Shown here: piece after piece, positions 1 through 5,312 of the stretch
Layout: the number at the start of each line of letters is the position of its first letter
How positions within the stretch are numbered: the stretch's first letter is position 1
NCBI GenBank assembly: GCA_028293225.1
Contig: JAQGPE010000195.1
Coordinates: forward strand, 1 to 6,455
DNA from: Akkermansiaceae bacterium
Lineage (GTDB): Bacteria > Verrucomicrobiota > Verrucomicrobiia > Verrucomicrobiales > Akkermansiaceae
Reading direction: 5' to 3'
Length of the DNA: 6,455 nt
The notes under the pieces: model-generated
The model's database searches: none
Told to the model about the DNA's origin: nothing
The model's input: the letters and a program-made list of their open reading frames with translations, nothing else
Translations under genes and position numbers: made by a program

Positions 1-79
1 GCAGACTGGAGTATTTGATTGCTTTTGGGAAGTACGGATCATTAACTGTGCCTGAAATTCTCAGCTTGTTCATAATGCC
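1..79 (+). other. AT-rich leader upstream of the operon's first gene
   Basis: Bases 1-120 are about 38% GC by direct count, in strong contrast to the GC-rich DNA that follows. The low GC continues into the first dozen codons of the STAS gene, which is common where a lead gene needs an unstructured ribosome-binding region. This suggests the stretch carries the operon's promoter or untranslated leader. I could not find a convincing -35/-10 pair: TTGATT at 15-20 has no good -10 at normal spacing, and CATAAT at 71-76 would start transcription inside the gene. No clear Shine-Dalgarno precedes the ATG at 80. Calling it a promoter region is inference from composition and position. Confidence 0.4.
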
Positions 80-394
80 ATGGGTTTTAGTGTAAATAAT
101 GATCCTGAAGTTGTGCAAATCCGCATCGATGAGCGGGTTCTGGACCGCTCGATCTCCGCGAATTTCCGGCACTATGTGGCAGACGCTCTGGAAGGCATGA
201 GCGGCCGCGTTTCGATCGACTGCAGCGAGGTCGATTTCATCGACAGCTCCGGCGTGGGCGCCCTGCTTCACGTCAACAACCTGCTGCCCGAAGACCGCCG
301 CCCGGTGATCCTCACCGGCGTGTCTCCCTCGGTCCTCAGCGTCCTGGAACTGGTGCGCGTGCACCGTCTTTTCGAAATCGTGCCGAAGGCCTAA
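80..394 (+). CDS. Stand-alone STAS-domain protein (anti-sigma factor antagonist-like)
   Basis: This 104-aa protein is essentially one STAS domain, the fold of SpoIIAA and RsbV. Beta strands near residues 11-17 and 43-47 lead to VDFIDSSGVGALL (residues 51-63), the hallmark loop and helix. By alignment with SpoIIAA and RsbV, the phosphorylatable serine is Ser56, the first Ser after Asp55. Such proteins bind a serine-kinase/anti-sigma partner when unphosphorylated and release it when phosphorylated. Vibrio fischeri SypA is a precedent for a single-domain STAS protein controlling polysaccharide from within a polysaccharide locus. ATG 80 is the only usable start, because an in-frame stop lies at 53-55. 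The gene leads the operon, 17 nt before the next gene. No kinase or phosphatase partner is present in the window. The fold is secure; the target is unknown. Confidence 0.88.
   Translation: MGFSVNNDPEVVQIRIDERVLDRSISANFRHYVADALEGMSGRVSIDCSEVDFIDSSGVGALLHVNNLLPEDRRPVILTGVSPSVLSVLELVRVHRLFEIVPKA
230..247 (+). repeat. 18-nt identical STAS core, copy 1
   Basis: GTCGATTTCATCGACAGC encodes V-D-F-I-D-S at the phosphoserine loop of the stand-alone STAS protein. The same 18 bases occur at 3997-4014 in the last STAS domain of the glycosyltransferase fusion. It is most likely a trace of common ancestry or shared codon preference at a conserved motif, not a functional DNA repeat. Confidence 0.6.
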
Positions 395-411
395 TCATTC
401 TTCGATCGAAC

Positions 412-1497
412 ATGTCCGGAAGCTATTTTGAGGGTTCGTTTCCGGAGTTGGCGGCCCGGCTCGACGGGCACTTCGACCGGATGCGCGCGGCCTGGTCCTC
501 GGTGGCCGGCAAAGGCGCCGCCCTGGTTCTCGGCGGCGGCTACGGTCGCGGCGAAGGCGGCGTGCTGGAAAAGCCCGCCGGTCCGGAGCTCTTCAACGAC
601 CTGGACTACTTTCTCTTCACCGACACTCCGGACGACCCGGCCTTGGTGTCTTGGTCGCATGCCCGCGAGAAGGAGGAAACGGCAGCTCTCGGCGTGGATG
701 TCGAAATCAAGCGCCTGCCCGCCCACCAGGTGGGGCAGGGGATGCAGACCATGATGTTCGCCGACCTGGTCGCCGGGCATGTGGCGGTGGCGGGCGACTG
801 CCAATTCCTCGCCGATCTCGTCCCCTCGCTGGATTTCTCCAAGGTCGCGGTCGAGGAAGCCACCCGCCTGCTCTGGAACCGCGGCAGCGGCCTGTTCTTC
901 TCCCGTGGCAAGCTGGTCTCCGATCTCACCTTTGTGGTGCGCAACCACGCCAAGCTGAAGCTCGCCCTCGGCGACGCCCTGCTCTGCCTCGGCGGTCACT
1001 ACTCGCCCCGCTGCCGCGAGCGGGGCATGCGCTTCGCCGGTATCGAGCTTTCGACCGAACTGGAAAAGCTCCACGCCTGGCACGCTCAGGCCGTCGATTT
1101 CAAGTTCCGCCCGATCGTCCCCGCGCTCGACCGCGCCACGCTGGAGGAAGAGTCCCGCCAACTGGCCGCCGCCTGGCTGAAGGTCTTCCTCCACGTCGAG
1201 GCGCGCCGCCTTGGCATCCACAAACTCACGCTGACCCGCTACCTGTCGGTCACCCGGCTTTTCAGAAATGTCCCGGCCTGGAAAAATCCACTCCTCGCCG
1301 TGCGCGACCGCCTGAAACGCGGCGCCTACCTTCGCCCGGTCACCGACTACCCGCGCGGCGCCCTCATGCGTGCGCTGCCTTGCCTGTTAGGCATCGAGGA
1401 CAAGTCCGTCGGTGACGCCGCCCGCTTCCTGCCGAAGCCCGGCGCCGGCGAGAACTGGCAGGACGTCTATGCCCGCTGGTGGCAGCACTACTCTTAA
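412..1497 (+). CDS. Nucleotidyltransferase-like protein (polymerase-beta superfamily signature), function unknown
   Basis: A 361-aa cytoplasmic-looking protein with no signal peptide or membrane segment. Its N-terminal third carries a nucleotidyltransferase-like pattern: a strand running into a glycine-rich turn, GGGYGRGEG (residues 41-49), then N-D-L-D-Y (Asp63 and Asp65 as the metal-binding pair), then V-D-V-E-I (Asp96/Glu98) as the likely third carboxylate strand. This matches the hG[G/S]...DhD...hDh arrangement of the Pol-beta/MNT superfamily. The remainder (about 140-361) looks helical, with W-N-R-G-S-G near 156-161 and an A-L-G-D-A-L-L stretch near 185-191. The substrate cannot be read from sequence; a role in activating or modifying a sugar or lipid of the polysaccharide pathway is only suggested by location. 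ATG 412 lies 17 nt after the STAS stop with weak ribosome-binding sequence. An internal ATG at 481 would remove only 23 residues and keep the signature. Confidence 0.6.
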   Translation: MSGSYFEGSFPELAARLDGHFDRMRAAWSSVAGKGAALVLGGGYGRGEGGVLEKPAGPELFNDLDYFLFTDTPDDPALVSWSHAREKEETAALGVDVEIKRLPAHQVGQGMQTMMFADLVAGHVAVAGDCQFLADLVPSLDFSKVAVEEATRLLWNRGSGLFFSRGKLVSDLTFVVRNHAKLKLALGDALLCLGGHYSPRCRERGMRFAGIELSTELEKLHAWHAQAVDFKFRPIVPALDRATLEEESRQLAAAWLKVFLHVEARRLGIHKLTLTRYLSVTRLFRNVPAWKNPLLAVRDRLKRGAYLRPVTDYPRGALMRALPCLLGIEDKSVGDAARFLPKPGAGENWQDVYARWWQHYS

Positions 1498-1507
1498 AGA
1501 AGCAGTG

Positions 1508-2731
1508 ATGAAGAAAACCTGCCTGATCATCCTTCCCTATGTGCCCTGGCCCCTCCGCCGCGGCACCTATCAGCGCGTCTACCACCTCGCGGAGCAGGTC
1601 GCCTCGCGCTATGACACCGACCTTTTCTGCCTGTCCTCGGAGCAGGAGGATGCTGAACACACCAGCCGCTTCCAGGCCTTCTGCCGCGAGGTGAAATTCG
1701 AGCCCTTCCAGCATCCGGAGTGGGCCCCTTTCTTCACCGACCGCCTCTGGAATCCGACTCCCGTGACGGTCCGCCACTGGTGGTCCGACGCCGTCCGCGA
1801 CTCGCTGAAAGCCTTCACCGCGGGCAAAAGCTACGACATCGTCTGGTTCTGCGACCTCGTCCTCTGGCCTTACATCCAGGAGCTCTTCCCCGCTCACCCG
1901 GCCCGCGTCATGGACCGCAGCCGCGTCGACGGGCTGTTCCAGACCGAGGTGATGCACACGCTGCGGCTCTCGATGTTCGAAAAGCTCAAGGCCAAGGAAA
2001 ACCTCGCCAAGATCGCCAGGCTCGAACGCCACGTCTGGGACGAACTCGCCCTGACCATCGTCTGTGGGCCCGACGACAAGACATTTCTGTTAGAACGCGG
2101 TGGCCCCGGCGAACGCATCTTCGTCCTGGCCAATGGAGCGAACGTCTCCTTCTTCGATTCCACCACCTGGCCACCCGCGCCAACCGATTTCCCCAGCGCC
2201 CTCTTCTGCGGCGCGCTCGACTACACGCCGAACACCGACGGCCTGACCTGGTATTTCGAGACGATCCACGATCTCATCCTCGCCAAGTGCCCTGACTACC
2301 GCGTGATCCTGGTCGGCAAAAGCCCGACTCCCGAGATCCAGGCCTTCGCCAAGCGCCCCGGCGTGGAGTTCGCCGGCGAAGTCCCTGACGTCCGCCCTTA
2401 CTATCAAAAGGCCTGGCTCCAGATCGTCCCGCTGCGCATCGGCGGTGGCACCCGCCTGAAAATCGCCGAAGGCCTCGCCATGGCAAATCCGGTGGTCTCC
2501 ACCACGCTCGGCGCGCAGGGGCTCGACCTCGTCGCCAATGAGGACCTGCTGCTCGGCGATACCCCGGAGGAATTCGCCGCCGCGGTGCTGGCCTACCTCA
2601 ATGACCCCGCCCTCCGCCGCGCCGACGGGGAACACGGACGTGGCACGATCCACGCTCACTACACCTGGGACGCTCTCGGCGAGAAACTCGGCGAACGTCT
2701 CGAGGCTCTCAATCTTCCCACCGCCCCATGA
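1508..2731 (+). CDS. GT4-type (group 1) glycosyltransferase
   Basis: The predicted product is a 407-aa GT-B-fold retaining glycosyltransferase that moves a nucleotide-activated sugar to a growing, probably lipid-linked, glycan on the cytoplasmic face. The N-terminal Rossmann half begins M-K-K-T-C-L-I-I-L-P with an R-R-G-T-Y-Q-R-V-Y-H-L acceptor-side segment near residues 18-28, and M-D-R-S-R-V-D at 135-141. The donor-binding half has A-N-G-A-N (208-212), C-G-A-L-D-Y (234-239) and G-G-G-T-R-L-K-I-A-E-G (312-322), a typical GT4 nucleotide-sugar site with Glu321. The layout resembles sugar transferases associated with EPS/PEP-CTERM loci, but the sugar is unknown. ATG 1508 is preferred over the in-frame ATG at 1412. 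The latter would overlap the upstream gene by 86 nt and add 32 residues of Pro/Ser/Arg-rich shadow sequence, while 1508 sits 10 nt after the upstream stop with a purine-rich AAAGAAG just before it. GTG 1505 is a possible alternative. Confidence 0.87.
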   Translation: MKKTCLIILPYVPWPLRRGTYQRVYHLAEQVASRYDTDLFCLSSEQEDAEHTSRFQAFCREVKFEPFQHPEWAPFFTDRLWNPTPVTVRHWWSDAVRDSLKAFTAGKSYDIVWFCDLVLWPYIQELFPAHPARVMDRSRVDGLFQTEVMHTLRLSMFEKLKAKENLAKIARLERHVWDELALTIVCGPDDKTFLLERGGPGERIFVLANGANVSFFDSTTWPPAPTDFPSALFCGALDYTPNTDGLTWYFETIHDLILAKCPDYRVILVGKSPTPEIQAFAKRPGVEFAGEVPDVRPYYQKAWLQIVPLRIGGGTRLKIAEGLAMANPVVSTTLGAQGLDLVANEDLLLGDTPEEFAAAVLAYLNDPALRRADGEHGRGTIHAHYTWDALGEKLGERLEALNLPTAP

Positions 2732-4164
2732 TCGATGAACCGCCGATCGTCGTCCTGTTAGGCCTGCCCTTCCACGATCTCACGCTGGAGGAAACCCTCC
2801 GCGACTGCCGGGAAATGATGCACGGCCAGGACAATCGCTACCTCGTCACGGCCAACGTGGACTTCACCGCCCAGGCCAATGAGGACGCCGATTTGCGCAA
2901 GATCGTCTTCTTCGCCGACCGCGTGGTCTGCGACGGCATGCCGCTGGTCTGGCTTTCAAAAGTCTTCGGCCAGCCGCTGCGCGAACGCGTCGCGGGCTCC
3001 GACATGGTTCCGCGCCTTCTCGAAATCTGTGCGAAGGATCGCCTGCCGGTCTACTTCTTCGGCTCGGACATCAAGACCCTCGAACAGGCCGGTGAAATCG
3101 CCGCCCAGCGCTACCCCGGTCTCGTCGTCGCGGGTTGCGACGCCCCGCCGATGGGCGCCGTGGTCCAGTGGGACAACGAAGCGATCTGTGCCAAAATGGC
3201 TGCCAGCGGCGCGAAGCTGCTCCTCGTCTGCCTCGGCTGCCCGAAGCAGGAGCGCTGGATCTTCGCCCACCACCGGGACACCGGCATCCCGCTGAGCATC
3301 GGCGTCGGCGCCAGCCTCGATTTCATCACCGGCAAGCAGGTCCGCGCCCCGAAGTGGATGCAGAAAACCGGCCTGGAGTGGTTCTGGCGCATGGCCGGCG
3401 ACCCGAAACGCCTCATCTCGCGCTACAGCCACGATCTCACTTTCCTCATCAAGGCCTCCCTCAACCAGGCCCGCCTTCGCTCGAAGCGCGAAAAGCTCGC
3501 CGAAGCCGCAGCCCAGCCGACCTGGGCCGGCGGTCCCCAGCCGGTCCGCAAGATCATGCGCCTGAAGTGGGAGGGCGATCTGGAAAAGGGCCGCTACGAC
3601 GGCGCCCCGATCCCCACCCGCATCGACACCACCGTGCTGCTGGAGTGCTCCGCCATCACCTTCATGGACAGCGGCGGCCTCGGCCGTCTCGCCGCCATGG
3701 TCCGCGCCTGCCGCACCGCCGGTCAGGACCTCTTTGTCGTCGCGCCATCGGCCTTCATGAAGCACGCGCTCGCGTCCGCCCATATGGATTCGCTGGTGAC
3801 CCTGGTGCCGGATGAAGACGCCGCCATGACGAAAATGGCCGCACCCGCCCCGGCGCGCGCCGTTCGCACGGACGCCGGCACGGTCCGGGTCGCTTTCAGC
3901 TATCCGCTCGATGCCCTGCATCTCGCCGATCTCATCGCCACCCTCGATCAGGCCGAGCCCACCGCGGCCAAGGCCCTGGTGGTCGATCTCGCCGCGGTCG
4001 ATTTCATCGACAGCCGTGCCGTCGGCGCCCTGATCCGCGTTCACAAGCGCATGGTCGCAAAGGGCGGCGGACTCTACCTCGCCAATGGCCAGCCCGCCGT
4101 GCGCGAAATCATCACCCTCCTGCGACTCGACCAGATCCTGGCGGAATGGAAGGAGGCCGCGTGA
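2728..4164 (+). CDS. WecG/TagA/CpsF-family (GT26) glycosyltransferase fused to two C-terminal STAS domains
   Basis: This 478-aa protein is about twice the usual 240-250 aa of GT26 enzymes. Residues 7-240 are the glycosyltransferase: T-x-N at 41-43, A-D-R-V-V-C-D-G-M-P at 63-72, G-C-P-K-Q-E at 170-175, G-V-G-A-S-L-D-F at 192-199, and R-A-P-K-W-M-Q...G-L-E-W with Arg221, Arg228 and Arg232. By spacing from T-x-N, Asp69 corresponds to the catalytic Asp65 of TagA (residue numbers recalled, not looked up). Family members transfer ManNAc or ManNAc-uronate to a lipid-linked GlcNAc at the inner membrane. A basic, Pro/Gly-containing linker (about 246-272) leads to STAS A (about 273-370; core F-M-D-S-G-G-L-G, candidate Ser315). 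STAS B (about 384-478) has core V-D-F-I-D-S-R-A-V-G-A-L, candidate Ser429. The reading frame is continuous with no sign of a frameshift. The ATG forms a 4-nt ATGA overlap with the upstream stop, implying translational coupling. Both folds are clear; regulation of the enzyme by its STAS domains is inference. Confidence 0.9.
   Translation: MIDEPPIVVLLGLPFHDLTLEETLRDCREMMHGQDNRYLVTANVDFTAQANEDADLRKIVFFADRVVCDGMPLVWLSKVFGQPLRERVAGSDMVPRLLEICAKDRLPVYFFGSDIKTLEQAGEIAAQRYPGLVVAGCDAPPMGAVVQWDNEAICAKMAASGAKLLLVCLGCPKQERWIFAHHRDTGIPLSIGVGASLDFITGKQVRAPKWMQKTGLEWFWRMAGDPKRLISRYSHDLTFLIKASLNQARLRSKREKLAEAAAQPTWAGGPQPVRKIMRLKWEGDLEKGRYDGAPIPTRIDTTVLLECSAITFMDSGGLGRLAAMVRACRTAGQDLFVVAPSAFMKHALASAHMDSLVTLVPDEDAAMTKMAAPAPARAVRTDAGTVRVAFSYPLDALHLADLIATLDQAEPTAAKALVVDLAAVDFIDSRAVGALIRVHKRMVAKGGGLYLANGQPAVREIITLLRLDQILAEWKEAA
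3997..4014 (+). repeat. 18-nt identical STAS core, copy 2
   Basis: This is the same 18 bases as 230-247, in the same reading frame relative to the STAS fold. It encodes V-D-F-I-D-S of STAS B in the GT26 fusion. After the shared core the two genes diverge to S-G-V-G-A-L-L in the free protein and R-A-V-G-A-L-I here. Confidence 0.6.
4150..4156 (+). promoter_or_regulatory. Strong ribosome binding site (AAGGAGG) that favours GTG 4161
   Basis: AAGGAGG is a full anti-16S match inside the last codons of the GT26-STAS gene. It ends 4 nt before GTG 4161, which overlaps the upstream TGA as GTGA. The competing in-frame ATG at 4146 lies before the site, so the site cannot serve it. This supports GTG 4161 as the true start of the next glycosyltransferase. 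Confidence 0.7.
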
Positions 4165-5300
4165 AGGTCCTCCTCTCCGGTGGCATGATCCAGGGCGGCC
4201 GCTCCGGCGTCGGCCGCTACGTCATCTGCCTGGCCGAGGCGCTGGTCGCGGAGCAGCCGGACGTGGAGCTCCACGTCGCCGGGCTCGATGAAGACCGCGC
4301 CCTCTTCCCCTTCATTCCGGACGAACGCTGGCTGAGCATCCCACCCTCCTTCGCCCGCGGTCCGCTCAATCTCGCCTGGCACCAGATCTTCCTGCCGAAG
4401 CTCCTGACCCAGGGCGGCTTCGACGTGGTTCACATCCCCAGCTACCGCCGGATGCTGGCCTTTTCGCCGATCCCGCAGGTTGCCACCATCCACGACTGCG
4501 CGCCCTTTGTACTACGCGGCAAGTACGATGCCTTCCGGGGTTTCTTCGGCCGCGGCATGGTCCCGGCCATCGCCCGCCAGGTGCCGCGCATCATCGCCGT
4601 CAGCGAAACGACCCGCCAGGACATCATCCGCTTCATGCGCGTCCCCGGCGAACGCGTCGTTACGGTGCCGAACGGCATCGACCACGCGATGTTCAAGCCG
4701 CAGGACCCCACCGCCATCGCCGCTTTCCGCGAACGCAAGAAGCTCACCAAGCCCTTCCTTCTCTACGTCGCCCGCCTGGAGCACCCGGCCAAGAACCACG
4801 TCCGCCTCATCGAGGCCTTCGGTAAATTGGCTGCCGCCGGGAAATTCGATGGCGAACTCGTCCTCCCCGGCGCTTCCTGGCACGGCGCCGAAATCATCGG
4901 GGCCGCCGTCGCCGCCAGTCCCTACAAAGACCGCATCCGCCTGGAAGGCTACGTCGACAATCTCGACCTACCGCTCTGGTATGCCGCCGCCGAGGCTCTC
5001 GTTTTCCCGTCCCTCATGGAGGGCTTCGGCCTGCCGCTGTTAGAGGCCCAGGCCTGCGGCACCCGCATTGCTTCGGCCGATGCCACCAGCCTGCCGGAGG
5101 TCGCCGGCCCCGCCGGGATTCTTTTCAATGGCCTCGATGTCGACTCGATCGCTGCGGCGCTGGAGCAGATCGGCGCGATGTCTGCGACCGAGCGCGCGGA
5201 TCGTGAGGAAGAGGGCAGAAAATGGGCGGCCCGCTTCACCTGGTCGGCCCACGCCGCGGCGGCGGTGAAGGAGTATCGCGCGGTGCGGAACTTGATTTAA
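4161..5300 (+). CDS. GT4-type glycosyltransferase (mannosyltransferase B-like)
   Basis: The predicted product is a 379-aa GT-B-fold glycosyltransferase for polysaccharide repeat-unit assembly in the cytoplasm or at the inner membrane. In order: a first strand K-V-L-L-S-G-G followed by the acceptor loop Q-G-G-R-S-G-V-G-R-Y (11-20), T-I-H-D (109-112), V-S-E-T-T (147-151), P-N-G-I-D (170-174), A-R-L-E-H-P-A-K-N-H (204-213), and the donor-site E-x7-E motif E-G-F-G-L-P-L-L-E with Glu287 and Glu295. The K-N-H-x-R-L-I-E-A-F and E-G-F-G-L-P forms are common in mannosyltransferase-like GT4 enzymes, but the actual sugar cannot be assigned. GTG 4161 is chosen because it forms a GTGA overlap with the upstream stop and is preceded by AAGGAGG. 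An ATG at 4146 would add five residues (M-E-G-G-R) and lacks its own site. It is coupled to the GT26-STAS gene and lies 12 nt before the flippase gene. Confidence 0.88.
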   Translation: MKVLLSGGMIQGGRSGVGRYVICLAEALVAEQPDVELHVAGLDEDRALFPFIPDERWLSIPPSFARGPLNLAWHQIFLPKLLTQGGFDVVHIPSYRRMLAFSPIPQVATIHDCAPFVLRGKYDAFRGFFGRGMVPAIARQVPRIIAVSETTRQDIIRFMRVPGERVVTVPNGIDHAMFKPQDPTAIAAFRERKKLTKPFLLYVARLEHPAKNHVRLIEAFGKLAAAGKFDGELVLPGASWHGAEIIGAAVAASPYKDRIRLEGYVDNLDLPLWYAAAEALVFPSLMEGFGLPLLEAQACGTRIASADATSLPEVAGPAGILFNGLDVDSIAAALEQIGAMSATERADREEEGRKWAARFTWSAHAAAAVKEYRAVRNLI

Positions 5301-5312
5301 GAACAGGACAAC

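Noticed and set aside
1..73. Divergent minus-strand frame beginning at 73 and running off the left edge (starts M-N-K-L-R-I-S-G)
   Set aside because: It would leave only 6 nt between divergent start codons, with no room for promoters, and no ribosome site is visible. The 24 visible codons are too few to support a gene, though sequence to the left could change this.
71..76. CATAAT as a -10 promoter element
   Set aside because: There is no acceptable -35 at 16-18 nt, and transcription would begin inside the start of the first gene.
3..95. Plus-strand frame open from the window edge to a stop at 93-95, possibly the tail of an upstream gene
   Set aside because: Thirty AT-rich codons with no recognisable motif, and codon use unlike the other genes. 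Such a run is unremarkable in AT-rich DNA. It cannot be excluded without upstream sequence.
391..1221. Minus-strand open frame of 276 codons
   Set aside because: It is antisense to the nucleotidyltransferase-like gene, lacks recognisable motifs, and opposes the direction of the packed operon.
1412..1507. N-terminal extension of the first GT4 gene from ATG 1412
   Set aside because: It would overlap the upstream gene by 86 nt and add 32 residues unlike a GT-B start. ATG 1508 gives a normal first beta strand.
2956..4044. Minus-strand open frame of 362 codons
   Set aside because: It lies entirely opposite the well-supported GT26-STAS-STAS gene, and its translation shows no domain, only Gly/Asp/Glu/Arg-rich shadow composition.
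2728..4164. Artefactual fusion by a missed stop between the GT26 and STAS parts
   Set aside because: The frame, codon use and GC are continuous through the linker. I saw no out-of-phase coding shift, and both halves are in the same frame as the upstream ATGA start and the downstream GTGA stop.
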